Positions 44,235 through 53,356 of a DNA stretch of 64,000 bases are shown one piece after another; the stretch's first letter is position 1, and every line of letters begins with the position of its first letter. The notes under the pieces were generated by a model. That model was not told the DNA's origin and searched no databases. It saw only the letters and a list, made by a program, of their open reading frames with translations. The translations under genes were made by a program, and so were the position numbers. Source of the DNA: Flavivirga sp. 57AJ16 (GTDB lineage: Bacteria > Bacteroidota > Bacteroidia > Flavobacteriales > Flavobacteriaceae); contig NZ_JAQZAT010000006.1 in assembly GCF_028736925.1 (NCBI RefSeq), forward strand, positions 124,001 to 188,000, read 5' to 3'.

Positions 44235-46444
44235 TAATAGATAATAGTTGGTTTGATAAATACAGTCAGTTTGGCTTTGGAAGCCTCCCGTTTTCTGGAA
44301 CTGAACAACCATTTAATAATAGGGACGCGAGCTAAAAAGGGCACTCCAGAACCCGAATCGTTTTTTACTTGCTCCTCCAATCCGCCAAGTACGACGATAT
44401 CCTGATCCTGTACCCGAATAATCGAACTAAATTCCCGCGAGCTAATATCTGGTGGTGCATTCTCATCGATACGAGTACCAAAACTGGATTGAATAACAAA
44501 AATGTCGAGTGTGACCTGCCCATCGCCAGACACTAATGGTTTTATAGTTAAACCAAGTTCGGCATCAATGGGCTCGTAATTGGTTATTTCAGAAGTTTGA
44601 GGATTATCGGTTCCATATATATTACGTTGTGTCACCGTATAATAAGAAGTTTCTCCATTAGAGAACGTAGCGCGATGCCCATTTAATGTAGAAAGTTTGG
44701 GTGTTGATTTAATTTTTAGATTTCCATTGCTCTCCATGGCTTTGACCGTAGCAAAAAAGTTAGGGACTACTTTCCCTAAATTTAATCTGTCAAAACCACT
44801 AAACCCGTTAATGACCTTATTGATGGTTTTAGCACCTAATGTAAAATCGGTTTTTGGGAAAATGCTTCCTTTTGTTTCAGAAGGTTCGTCTCCTATGCCC
44901 CAACTTACGCCGGTTTCTATGGTGTTATTTTTATTGACCTCGACAAACATGGCCTCTATCAATACAACAGGAACGGTTTTATCTATATATGCAATAAAAT
45001 CTTTAAGCCGCTCAATTTTAGTACTAGTACCTGTTACATACAAACTATTGAGCTCATGGTCTATTTTAATGTCTAAATCCTGTGCGATTTCATCGGGAAT
45101 AATTTCGTCAATGGTTTTAGCAGTGTTATTGGATGTACTGTTTAGTCCGTTATTATAATTGCTGGTACTGGATACGTTCCTGTTTCGATTTATCCCAGTA
45201 GAATTGTTAACGGAACCCGTGTAGCTTTGACCATAGCTTTGGTTGTAATCAGAGCCATAACGATTATAGTTACTGCCATTATAATTACTCCTTCTTCCTA
45301 CGGTTCTACTTCTGCTACTTCCCCCGGATGGATCGGAGAATAACTCTACCGAACGGTGCATTAAATGAATCACTTCTACCTTGCGAACACTTAATTGATT
45401 TTCGGTTCCGAAATAGTAGATATTCCCTTCTTTTTTGAAGGTAAAAATGTTGCCATTAGAATTAGAAGCACTTGGATTGGAATTTTGAGGCCTATTGGTG
45501 TTAGCAGGCGTCGCTTGTAAGTTTGTATTTGCTCCATCTGAATTAGATTCAAACATTTTAACTAAAAGGTCGTCAAACGAAATGGAAGCCGCTTTAAATG
45601 TTGTAGTTCCGGCTTTATCTAAAGGGGTCGCTGTAAATACATCGATATGAAGAGCACTGCCAATATCGTTAATAATGTCTTTTATAGGCGTATTGTTAAA
45701 ATCGACTTCCAATAATTTGTTTTCTGGATCTAAAACTTTAAAACTTAAATTTTGACCTCTTTTTAATCGAGGATTAGGTTGATTCTGGGCGGTAGCAGGG
45801 GTGTTGTCTTCAAATACATAAAAGTTGTCTTTTGTTTTTTCTGTGTATAGATTATTGGCCAATGCGAGTTTGTCCATAGCGGTATCAAAAGGCATATCTT
45901 TTATATAGGAGGTCAAGGTTTTGTTTTCTAAACCGGGCGTAAATACGAGGTTTTTGGCACTTTCGTCCATAATACGTTTAAAGACGTCGTACAACTTGTC
46001 ATTTTTGGCATCGATAGTGATCGTGTTCCTTTCTGGGTTATACATTATGGGAATTACCCGTTTTTCGGGGACTTCTACAGGAGGAACATATTTTTTAATA
46101 GAAAGAATGCTCCCTGTAAAATCTATGGTCAAATCATATTCTTTACATAAGAACACCAATAGGTCGGATACCGTGACATTGGAAAAATTATTGTTGGCAA
46201 TGTTTATTTGATTAAGCTCTGGTGAAATATTTATGTTAACTCCGTGCGTGTTGGAGATTGCCAAGATAAAATTAGACAGCGTAATGTTGTTTACACTTAT
46301 TTCGGTTTTTGCTTGTTCTGTTAACCCAGGGTTTTCGACCGAAAGTAATTCCAGTTGGTTTTTTATTGTTTCGATACGATTCTCTGTTTGAGAGAGCAGA
46401 AAACAGGGTATAAAACAGAGTAGTGTAAACAGTATTTTTTTCAT
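44234..46444 (-). CDS. Secretin (GspD/PilQ family)
   Basis: A 736-residue outer-membrane channel protein with signal peptide MKKILFTLLCFIPCFLLSQ. N-domains, including a STN-like module (about 45-120) and two N1-type modules, precede an Asn/Ser/Tyr/Gly-rich linker (about 370-450). The C-terminal secretin core has VPVVLIEAMFVEVNKNNTIE and ends with VPFLARVPIIKWLFSSRKRE, the family signature, then TVFIKPTIIY. The low-complexity linker is not usual in proteobacterial secretins. Forms the pore of the type II/IV-pilus-like machine with the GspE, pilin and platform genes around it. Confidence 0.92.
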   Translation of the reverse strand: MKKILFTLLCFIPCFLLSQTENRIETIKNQLELLSVENPGLTEQAKTEISVNNITLSNFILAISNTHGVNINISPELNQINIANNNFSNVTVSDLLVFLCKEYDLTIDFTGSILSIKKYVPPVEVPEKRVIPIMYNPERNTITIDAKNDKLYDVFKRIMDESAKNLVFTPGLENKTLTSYIKDMPFDTAMDKLALANNLYTEKTKDNFYVFEDNTPATAQNQPNPRLKRGQNLSFKVLDPENKLLEVDFNNTPIKDIINDIGSALHIDVFTATPLDKAGTTTFKAASISFDDLLVKMFESNSDGANTNLQATPANTNRPQNSNPSASNSNGNIFTFKKEGNIYYFGTENQLSVRKVEVIHLMHRSVELFSDPSGGSSRSRTVGRRSNYNGSNYNRYGSDYNQSYGQSYTGSVNNSTGINRNRNVSSTSNYNNGLNSTSNNTAKTIDEIIPDEIAQDLDIKIDHELNSLYVTGTSTKIERLKDFIAYIDKTVPVVLIEAMFVEVNKNNTIETGVSWGIGDEPSETKGSIFPKTDFTLGAKTINKVINGFSGFDRLNLGKVVPNFFATVKAMESNGNLKIKSTPKLSTLNGHRATFSNGETSYYTVTQRNIYGTDNPQTSEITNYEPIDAELGLTIKPLVSGDGQVTLDIFVIQSSFGTRIDENAPPDISSREFSSIIRVQDQDIVVLGGLEEQVKNDSGSGVPFLARVPIIKWLFSSRKREASKAKLTVFIKPTIIY

Positions 46445-46570
46445 GTGTTTGTTTTAATTGTTTTTCAAAGGCCACATGTAACATCCATAATAATCATTCC
46501 GCTATATGTCAAATTTTTAGCCATAGATGTTTCATTCAATGTATATTTATGCGCTAATTTATAGTATATA

Positions 46571-47479
46571 TTATTCTTTTGTTTTTAAAAGTAGAGTGAC
46601 TTGTTTTTCTAATAATTCGATACGCTCTTTTTGTGTTTTAAGTGTATTGTTTTCTTGTTCTAAATGTTTGATGCGCTTTTCCTGATTGATGGTGTAGAGC
46701 GTGAGTTCTTCTATTTTCTCAAGAAGTTTTAAATTCATTTCCTTAAGCTTAATGCCTTCCGCTTCCATTTCTTTTGCCGATGGGATATTAGGTAAGTGTC
46801 CTTGTTCGGCAATGTAGTTTTCTACCTCGGTTAATGTTTTTAGGGCATAATCTTTATAAAACACATAGTCCGGAGCTACAGCACCTAATAAATCGACTTT
46901 GACTTCTTGAGTATGGATGTTGCCCTTAACGGCTAGTTTGGCATCAGGGCTTGTCGTTCCAATAGCTACATTGCCCCAAGGAATAACAACTTGACCTCCA
47001 TTAGAATCGTATTCAGGAACTCCTAGAATAATTTTTTTGTTCCAACCACTAGTAATTGTTAAATCTCGACCATTCATTTCAATGAGCCCACTTAGATTAT
47101 CTTTTTGAGATAGTTTTAGGCCCCAATTTGGAGCTTCATTTTCATGTGTTATCTTAAATTGGGGGTTTGAGGAACTTTTTATATCCAAAAGGGTTAAAGG
47201 ATTGTTGGTGCCTATGCCAACCCTACCATCAGATGTTAAGGTTAATAAATTTGACCAAACCGAAGTATCATGTCTGGTTTGAAAGTTTAATAGTGTTTTT
47301 CCTCCTGGGTCATCGTTTATTATTCTATGTCCAAAACCAGAGCCATAATTGGATGAAGTCCAAGTAATGGCTTTATTTATATATGGGTTTGCATTTAAAT
47401 TATCGAAAGTTGTTGTTTGTGCATTTAATTGTATAGTTGCAAATAAGCTAAGGCTAAAAAAGCATAATAGTTTTTTCAT
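46571..47479 (-). CDS. Secreted VGIGTT protein with coiled C-terminal module, paralogue M2
   Basis: A 302-residue protein with a signal peptide (MKKLLCFFSLSLFATIQLNAQ). The middle part carries RVGIGTNNPLTLLDI and VAIGTTSPDAKLAVKGNIHT. The C-terminal 100 residues are conserved in all paralogues: APDYVFYKDYALKTLTEVEN, GHLPNIPSAKEM, LLEKIEELTLYTINQEK, then a coiled coil. Such modules are seen in surface and tail-fibre-like proteins. Located between the gspE and secretin genes on the same strand, so it is likely exported by that machine. Function unknown. Confidence 0.8.
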   Translation of the reverse strand: MKKLLCFFSLSLFATIQLNAQTTTFDNLNANPYINKAITWTSSNYGSGFGHRIINDDPGGKTLLNFQTRHDTSVWSNLLTLTSDGRVGIGTNNPLTLLDIKSSSNPQFKITHENEAPNWGLKLSQKDNLSGLIEMNGRDLTITSGWNKKIILGVPEYDSNGGQVVIPWGNVAIGTTSPDAKLAVKGNIHTQEVKVDLLGAVAPDYVFYKDYALKTLTEVENYIAEQGHLPNIPSAKEMEAEGIKLKEMNLKLLEKIEELTLYTINQEKRIKHLEQENNTLKTQKERIELLEKQVTLLLKTKE

Positions 47480-47483
47480 GGTC

Positions 47484-48398
47484 TTAATTGTTTTTAGAGC
47501 TTAAAAGAATTTCTATTTTTTGTAATCGATCTTCCAGGTTTTTGATAATGTCTTTTTGACTTTGTAGCTCATTTTTATAAGCCTTTATTTCTTTTTCCTG
47601 ACCAATGGTATAAAGCGTGATCTCTTCTATTTTCTCAAGAAGTTTTAAATTCATTTCCTTAAGCTTAATGCCTTCCGCTTCCATCTCTTTTGCCGAAGGG
47701 ATATTGGGTAAGTGCCCTTGTTTGGCAATGTAGTTTTCTACCTCGGTTAATGTTTTTAGGGCATAATCTTTATAGAAGACATAGTCGGGTGCTACAGCTC
47801 CCAATAGATCTACTTTAACCTCGTTGGTATGGATGTTGCCTTTTACAGCTAGTTTGGCGTCGGGGGTTGTGGTGCCGATACCTACGTTACCATTATCTTT
47901 AATAATTAACCTGGTAATTCCTTGTGTTCTAAAAAAATGATTATCAACACCAATACCTGTTTGACTTCTTCCATAATATGCATTAGAGCCATTCCAGAAC
48001 AATAATTGTGTAAAAGAACCTGATCCATTATCACCTAATATCGCATTATTGGCGGCAAGTGCTAAGCCATCATCAAAACTAGCATTTATATACAATTTCT
48101 TTAGCGGATTGGTTGTGCCTATACCAACGTTTCCAAATTGGTCAATTCGCATAAAAGTATTTGTTCCTCCACGAACAAAATCTAACTTACCATATTGAGT
48201 ATTCAATATATCCCAAGTATTGGCTTGGTTGTTAAAAAGCCGAATTCCTATGCCATCTCCCCCTTTTATTTCAAGGTCTTTGTTTGGACTTGTTGTGCCA
48301 ATACCCGCACTCCCACTAGTAGGAAAGGTATTCTGTGAGTTTATTTGTATTGTTACAAATAAGCAAAGGCTACAAATTATTAAGTGTTTTTTTATCAT
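47484..48398 (-). CDS. Secreted VGIGTT protein with coiled C-terminal module, paralogue M1
   Basis: A 304-residue paralogue of the next gene, separated by only 4 bp. The signal peptide is MIKKHLIICSLCLFVTIQINSQ. The middle has SAGIGTTSPNKDLEI and NVGIGTTNPLKKLYIN; the final 130 residues are nearly identical to M2 (VDLLGAVAPDYVFYKDYALK, GHLPNIPSAKEMEAEGIKL), while the N-terminal halves differ. Such domain-specific divergence suggests recombination between paralogues. Part of the secretion operon. Confidence 0.8.
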   Translation of the reverse strand: MIKKHLIICSLCLFVTIQINSQNTFPTSGSAGIGTTSPNKDLEIKGGDGIGIRLFNNQANTWDILNTQYGKLDFVRGGTNTFMRIDQFGNVGIGTTNPLKKLYINASFDDGLALAANNAILGDNGSGSFTQLLFWNGSNAYYGRSQTGIGVDNHFFRTQGITRLIIKDNGNVGIGTTTPDAKLAVKGNIHTNEVKVDLLGAVAPDYVFYKDYALKTLTEVENYIAKQGHLPNIPSAKEMEAEGIKLKEMNLKLLEKIEEITLYTIGQEKEIKAYKNELQSQKDIIKNLEDRLQKIEILLSSKNN

Positions 48399-48427
48399 TT
48401 TTTAAAATATTTAATGACCATTATGGT

Positions 48428-49834
48428 CTAATCAATTAACAAAGCATAAACCTCTTCTATAGAAGTGATACCTTTTTTTATAAGTTCGGTAGCGTTTTGT
48501 TTTAAGGTGGTAATATGATGTTCTTCTAAATACCCATCGATTTCCAGATCGTTATTTTTAATATGTGGGACCAAGGTTTTGGTAATGGGTATAATCTCAT
48601 AGATGGCTTTCCTCCCTATATACCCCGTATGATAACATTTTGGGCAGCCGATAGCCTTATAATGGGTTATTAGATCTTTAGGAACACTGTAATTTTTGGG
48701 AAAAAGATCTTTTGTGATGGGGGCTTTTTCTTTACAGTGATCACATAATTTCCTAACCAATCGTTGTGCAATACTAACATTTAAAGTGCTGGCTATTAAA
48801 AACGCAGGAATCCCCATATCTATAAGCCTTGATATAGTGGCCCAAGCAGAATTGGTATGGATGGTGGAAAGCACCAGATGCCCGGTTAAAGCCGCCCTAA
48901 TAGCCATATTAGCGGTCTTGACGTCGCGAATCTCCCCCACCATAATAATATCCGGATCCTGACGTAAAAAAGTACGCAGTGCACTGGTAAAATCCAGCCC
49001 TATATTTTCTTTTAACTGTACCTGATTAATCCCTTCGAGCGTATATTCAATAGGGTCTTCAATGGTTACGATATTGGTTTTGTCGTCATTGAGCAATTTT
49101 AAAGTGGCATACAACGTGGTTGTTTTTCCAGAGCCCGTTGGTCCGGAAATAAGCACAATGCCGTTGGGGTTTTTAATGGCTTCCTTATATGTTTTTAGTT
49201 CCCTATCCGTAAAACCTAAATCCTGAATGTCTATATGGTTGGCATCCTTGCTTAAAATACGCAGTACTATTTTTTCACCGTGTAAGGTCGGTAGACTAGA
49301 GACCCTAATATCAAATTCATCTGTTTGCGTTTTAACCGTAATACGGCCATCCTGAGGCAGCCTTTTTTCAGAAATATCCAGACCTGCTTTTATTTTGAGT
49401 TTATTGACTATAACGGGATATTCAGATAAGGCAATAATAAAATGTTCTTTCAGCTTACCGTCTAAACGAAAACGGACCCTGCACTTGTGTTCATAGGGTT
49501 CAAAATGAATATCACTACTGCCAATATCTTTGGCAGATAACAATAACTTTTCAAGAAAATCATTAGTATAATGTAAATCTTCGGCCTTATTAAAATCCTT
49601 TTTCCTAAAATTATTGGATAGATATAAGTTAATATTTTCAGAAGTTTCAGGAAGTAGCTCAATTTTTTTTCCAAAAACAACATGCAATTCCCTTTTAAGG
49701 CTTTCGGTAAGTGTATCTGTTTTAAATACGAGTGTTCCATTTTGGGACTCAACAGGAATAATTTTATAATGATAAGCTTGTTCACTGCTTAAGAGTTGTA
49801 ATAGATCGGTTGGAATGGTATATTTATTATTCAT
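48428..49834 (-). CDS. GspE/PilB-type assembly ATPase
   Basis: A 468-residue cytoplasmic secretion ATPase. The Walker A motif is GPTGSGKTTTLYATL, the Asp box is TIEDPIEY, and Walker B is DPDIIMVGEIRD. The His box (LVLSTIHTN) and a tetracysteine zinc element (CDHC and, 30 residues later, CPKC) are all present. The N-terminal 100 residues are short compared with PilB. It powers pilus or pseudopilus assembly in the same operon as the pilin and secretin genes. Confidence 0.95.
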   Translation of the reverse strand: MNNKYTIPTDLLQLLSSEQAYHYKIIPVESQNGTLVFKTDTLTESLKRELHVVFGKKIELLPETSENINLYLSNNFRKKDFNKAEDLHYTNDFLEKLLLSAKDIGSSDIHFEPYEHKCRVRFRLDGKLKEHFIIALSEYPVIVNKLKIKAGLDISEKRLPQDGRITVKTQTDEFDIRVSSLPTLHGEKIVLRILSKDANHIDIQDLGFTDRELKTYKEAIKNPNGIVLISGPTGSGKTTTLYATLKLLNDDKTNIVTIEDPIEYTLEGINQVQLKENIGLDFTSALRTFLRQDPDIIMVGEIRDVKTANMAIRAALTGHLVLSTIHTNSAWATISRLIDMGIPAFLIASTLNVSIAQRLVRKLCDHCKEKAPITKDLFPKNYSVPKDLITHYKAIGCPKCYHTGYIGRKAIYEIIPITKTLVPHIKNNDLEIDGYLEEHHITTLKQNATELIKKGITSIEEVYALLID

Positions 49835-49838
49835 AAAG

Positions 49839-50315
49839 TTAAATAGTATAAATGTTTACATAACCAGACCATTGAACCAAATAGATAGCTAGAAAAAACA
49901 AGCTCATATAACCAGCAAGAGGCACCGTCATCACTTTTTTATTTTTAGATAATGCCAGATGTAAGACCAATGAAAAAATAAGGGCGCTTATAAAAAGAAC
50001 AATAAAAGAAACGGTAGTGCATATAAATGACACCGCAACAAACAACAGTAAATCACCCAGTCCAACCGTTTTTAAAATAGAAGTTTTAAGCTTAAGCTTT
50101 GCGTATAAAGAAATAATTAAAACGAATATTAGGATAAAGGCCAGGTTCATTTTTAAAGCATTATAAAATAACTCTGGAAGTGTATTGTTGTAAAAGAGCC
50201 ATGCGCATAACAACCCAATGATTGGAAATAAAAACCAATACACGAGCCGTTCCTTAAAATCCTGAAAAAAGACAAAAAGAAGGGACACCGTTAATAGGAT
50301 CTTTATAAAAACCAT
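49839..50315 (-). CDS. A24-type prepilin peptidase
   Basis: A 158-residue membrane protein with about six helices and the two catalytic Asp of type IV prepilin peptidases: Asp19 in FFQDFKERL and Asp88 in VGLGDLLLF (GxGD motif). The cysteine-rich N-methyltransferase domain of larger PilD is missing, as in the short A24 enzymes. It processes the pseudopilin encoded by the adjoining gene (stop-start spacing of one base). Confidence 0.88.
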   Translation of the reverse strand: MVFIKILLTVSLLFVFFQDFKERLVYWFLFPIIGLLCAWLFYNNTLPELFYNALKMNLAFILIFVLIISLYAKLKLKTSILKTVGLGDLLLFVAVSFICTTVSFIVLFISALIFSLVLHLALSKNKKVMTVPLAGYMSLFFLAIYLVQWSGYVNIYTI

Positions 50316-50801
50316 CTAGTCTTTTATAATTTGTTTTGGCGTTCCGTTTTCGTCTATTTCCCATACATTAAAAATACCATCACCATCAAAATCCGTAATA
50401 GCGGTAGCCTTTGCCTTAAAACTGTTATTTGTGGCACTTAAGATCTCATAAGTATAATTACTGGTGCCATTTTCATTAACTGTTTTAGGCGCTTCAAAAT
50501 CTATCTCGTTCAGGTCCGGGCTATATTTTGAGTACATATACCTATATGAAGTTTGCGAATTGTAAATAAACTTTAGTTGGGTTTGGGCTTCTACACTTTT
50601 GGTTTTACTAATTAATGGCATTAAATTAGGGAGGGCCAATAATAGCAAGATGCCTATTATGACAAGAACAATTAAAACTTCTTGTAAATTATAGGCGGGT
50701 AATTTTAATGTTTTTGTCGGTTCGTATCTATTATTTTTTTTGGCCGATGCCATTTGGATCTTAGCCATAACAGGTGTTATTAAATTTCTAGTCAAGCGCA
50801 T
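50316..50801 (-). CDS. Type II/IV pseudopilin (GspG-like)
   Basis: A 161-residue prepilin. The processing site is PA^YNLQEVLIVLVIIG, with Ala36 at -1 and Glu41 at +5, followed by the hydrophobic helix. A C-terminal DFDGDGIFNVWEIDENG motif looks like a calcium-binding loop, as in GspG. The leader is long (36 residues from the first Met); starts at Met12 or Met17 would shorten it. First gene of the operon. Confidence 0.85.
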   Translation of the reverse strand: MRLTRNLITPVMAKIQMASAKKNNRYEPTKTLKLPAYNLQEVLIVLVIIGILLLLALPNLMPLISKTKSVEAQTQLKFIYNSQTSYRYMYSKYSPDLNEIDFEAPKTVNENGTSNYTYEILSATNNSFKAKATAITDFDGDGIFNVWEIDENGTPKQIIKD

Positions 50802-50940
50802 TTGGTCTTGTTTTTATAATGTTTATGATACAACCCCTATTAAATAAAGAGTTATTTTTTGATTTGATAATCAATGGTTTAAAATAAGTTTGGCAAGCAG
50901 ATTAAACAGCTCCAAAATACAAATTATTATGGTAAAATGA

Positions 50941-50968
50941 CTAAGGAATAACCTTAGAAAAACTAAGG
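50941..50968. promoter_or_regulatory. CTAAGG half-site cluster
   Basis: CTAAGG (50941-50946), CCTTAG (50952-50957) and CTAAGG (50963-50968) lie at 11-bp steps, upstream of the pilin operon. Related TAAGG/CCTTA pairs occur at 51772-51808 and 52028-52041. A binding array for the adjacent response regulator is possible, but a terminator hairpin is not excluded. Confidence 0.4.
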
Positions 50969-51001
50969 ATTTCTATTCGTTTTATGTGGCTCTTGAAAAA
51001 A

Positions 51002-51676
51002 TTATAAAACCCCGTATTCCTGAGCTGTTTTTATCAAGACTAAATCACTTTTTTTAGAAACATTAAAGGTTTGTTTTAATAAGCGTTTTCTTCGTTCTAT
51101 ACCACCAATAGACAAATTGATGGTTTTGGGCAAATCTTTCATTTTTGTGCCTTTAGACAATTCGTATAGTAGTTGTCTGTCTTTTTCATCTAAATTAAAA
51201 TCATTCATTACGTTTTTTCTTAATAATTCCAAAACGGTTTTAGTATAATAGGGGGTATCATTCAATACCATTTTAATAGCCTCAGTAAAGTGGTTAAAAC
51301 CAGCCTCCCCTTTAATTAAAAAGCCTTCTGGGTTAATATTATTAAAAATATTGTTTATTCGGTAGTTATTGTTAAGATGTGTCGATACAACTATTTTGGT
51401 ACTATTGAATAATTGACGTATAACTTTCCCTAAGTCTTCCCCAGACAAAATAGTGCCATCCTTAGAAGGGGGCAAACTAATATCTAAAAAAATTAAATCG
51501 TATGGATTTGTTTTAAAGGCGTTTTTCAATTTTAACATGGCCGCATCACAATTTGTCGCTGTGTCAATTTCAAAAACAAAATTTGCATTTGTACTTAAAT
51601 AGGAAAAGATTCTTTCGTAATATTCAATTATTGCTAGATGATCATCAATAATCAAGACGTGGAGGGGTTTGCTCAT
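51002..51676 (-). CDS. LuxR/NarL-type response regulator, orphan
   Basis: A 224-residue regulator. The receiver has the acidic pair in LIIDDHLAII, the phospho-acceptor Asp in DLIFLDISLPPSKDG and a conserved Lys in FLIKGEAG. The C-terminal HTH is DRQLLYELSKGTKMKDLPKT, then NLSIGGIERRKRLLKQTFNV. No histidine kinase lies nearby. It sits between the secretion operon and the array of secreted proteins, so it may control either. Its HTH resembles the decayed copy at 18.4 kb. Confidence 0.9.
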   Translation of the reverse strand: MSKPLHVLIIDDHLAIIEYYERIFSYLSTNANFVFEIDTATNCDAAMLKLKNAFKTNPYDLIFLDISLPPSKDGTILSGEDLGKVIRQLFNSTKIVVSTHLNNNYRINNIFNNINPEGFLIKGEAGFNHFTEAIKMVLNDTPYYTKTVLELLRKNVMNDFNLDEKDRQLLYELSKGTKMKDLPKTINLSIGGIERRKRLLKQTFNVSKKSDLVLIKTAQEYGVL

Positions 51677-52109
51677 CTTTATTTTATATAATTAAAACTA
51701 ATATTATTGTGGTGGTAGTAATAACAGCTCTATTGTAACAGCTAATCTATAAATAATATTTAAAATTTAGATAAGGTAAATCCGTATTTTTATTGAGGTT
51801 TTACCTTACTTTTTTTACTTGATAGTTTAGGACATGAATTTAGGTTTTTGATTCATTTTAAACTACTGTAAAACAACAATTTATGTTTTTTTTTGTAATA
51901 TCTGTAGAATTATTAAAGCACAGTTTGTTTTCTCTATTTTTCGTTTAAGCGCCTTAAATAGGCTTTTAAGCTCTAATGTGTGGTTTTTAAAAACCTTACA
52001 AAAAAAAGATAAAAACCTTATACATTATAAGGAAAACCTTAGCTGTTTTTTTATTGCAATACGGTAGTTTTAGCGTGTTTATAATAACTGACAAAAAGTG
52101 TTTGAATCA
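51677..52109. other. Regulatory intergenic region
   Basis: No gene. Contains TAAGGTAAA (51772-51780) and TTTACCTTA (51800-51808), a 9-bp inverted pair, and TAAGG/CCTTA at 52028-52041. It lies between the divergent regulator and secreted protein array. Confidence 0.5.
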
Positions 52110-52263
52110 ATGAAAAAATATGACCTAACTTTTTTATTCTGCTTTTCAATGACTGTCCTGTTTTCACAGATGACGGCAACAAAAGCTTATAGAGGAGCGG
52201 TCAAAAGTTTTAAAAGATCAAGCTGAAACTATTAAAAAAATACAAGAAAAATTAAACAATTAA
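52110..52263 (+). pseudogene. Deletion scar: signal peptide joined to paralogue C-terminus
   Basis: ATG at 52110 encodes MKKYDLTFLFCFSMTVLFSQ, a typical export signal. At about 52177 the DNA becomes a copy of the 3' end of the next gene (QQKLIEERSKVLKDQAETIK in another frame, ending KLNN stop at 52263). The central domains are missing and the frames do not match, so it is a non-functional fusion left by recombination. Confidence 0.75.
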
Positions 52264-53356
52264 AATTATGAAGAGAATTCTTTTATTTAGTCTTTTTACC
52301 TGCAATGCAATCATAGCCCAGGTTACAGATACTGGAGATAACGTTGGTATAGGAACGACAACACCTTCCTATAAATTGGATGTAGTAGGGACAGTGAAAG
52401 CAGATAAAGGAATTTTGACAAGTGTTCCTCCTGACGGTTCTGTTTTTGCAAATTATCGAGACAGAGAAAATAAAAGTTTAATTTTTTCAGCAGGAACACT
52501 TGTTGATAATGATTCGCAGAGCAGGACTTTTAATTACTATGAATTTCCAGTTTCCAATTTAGACCCAAAAGCTGTAAGCTATCTAGCTATTGAAGATAGA
52601 AATTTCAACTCGAGACTTAGGTTTCAGGGGGTTACAGGTGGTTCTACCGACTTTCTTTTATTTGGTAAAAACCAAACGCAATATTTTTATGTAAAAGATG
52701 ATGGTAATTCTAACGTTTTTATGCATTTACCAAAAGCAAATAGTAGAATTGTAATTGCTGGTTATGGTGATTATTTGCCAGAGCACAAATTAGTAGTTAA
52801 AGATGGGAGTGCTTTAATAGAAGGCAATATTATTACCAATAATAAAATTGGTATTGGTGTTACATCTTCAGAGATTCCAGCAGATTATAATTTGGCAATA
52901 GCAGGAAGAATTATAAGTGAAGAAGTAAAAGTGCAATTAAAAAATTCTGGATGGCCAGATTTTGTTTTTGAAAAAGACTACAATTTACCAACACTTAAAG
53001 AAGTCGAACAACATATTAATGAGAAAGGGCATTTACAAGATATTCCTTCTGCTAAAGATGTAGCTTCAAATGGTATTCTACTTGGCGATATGCACGCTAA
53101 ACTTCTTCAAAAAATTGAGGAATTGACCCTTTATACGATAGAGCAACAAAAGCTTATAGAAGCGCAATCAAAGGCTTTGAAAGATCAAGCTGAAACTATT
53201 AAAAAAATACAAGAAAAATTAAGCAATTAAAATTATGAAGAGAATTCTTTTATTTAGTCTTTTTACCTGCAATGCAATCATAGCCCAGGTTACAGATACT
53301 GGAGGTAACGTTGGTATAGGAACGACAACACCTTCCTATAAATTGGATGTAGTAGG
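52177..53356. repeat. 213-bp direct repeat, two copies 967 bp apart
   Basis: Copies at 52177-52389 and 53144-53356 are nearly identical, each spanning a paralogue 3' end, the 4-10 bp gap and the next start plus 120 bp. Exchange between them would delete or duplicate one whole gene unit. Confidence 0.85.
52268..53230 (+). CDS. Secreted VGIGTT protein, paralogue P1
   Basis: A 320-residue protein with signal peptide MKRILLFSLFTCNAIIAQ, then NVGIGTTTPSYKLDVVGTVK. The middle (about 45-200) is variable. The C-terminal module is WPDFVFEKDYNLPTLKEVEQ, GHLQDIPSAKDV, then KLLQKIEELTLYTIEQQ and a coiled coil. It shares its first 120 bp and 3' end with P2 (direct repeats). Exported, probably surface-exposed; function unknown. 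First intact gene of a four-gene array with gaps of 2 to 5 bp or an overlap. Confidence 0.8.
   Translation: MKRILLFSLFTCNAIIAQVTDTGDNVGIGTTTPSYKLDVVGTVKADKGILTSVPPDGSVFANYRDRENKSLIFSAGTLVDNDSQSRTFNYYEFPVSNLDPKAVSYLAIEDRNFNSRLRFQGVTGGSTDFLLFGKNQTQYFYVKDDGNSNVFMHLPKANSRIVIAGYGDYLPEHKLVVKDGSALIEGNIITNNKIGIGVTSSEIPADYNLAIAGRIISEEVKVQLKNSGWPDFVFEKDYNLPTLKEVEQHINEKGHLQDIPSAKDVASNGILLGDMHAKLLQKIEELTLYTIEQQKLIEAQSKALKDQAETIKKIQEKLSN

Noticed and set aside
49462-49785. A Leu/Ile-rich 107-codon frame inside gspE on the same strand
   Set aside because: Shadow of the strongly supported ATPase gene in another frame.
52177-53356. Possible CRISPR-like or phage-repeat array from repeated segments
   Set aside because: Only two copies, 967 bp apart, and they coincide with gene ends of paralogues; there are no short regular spacers.
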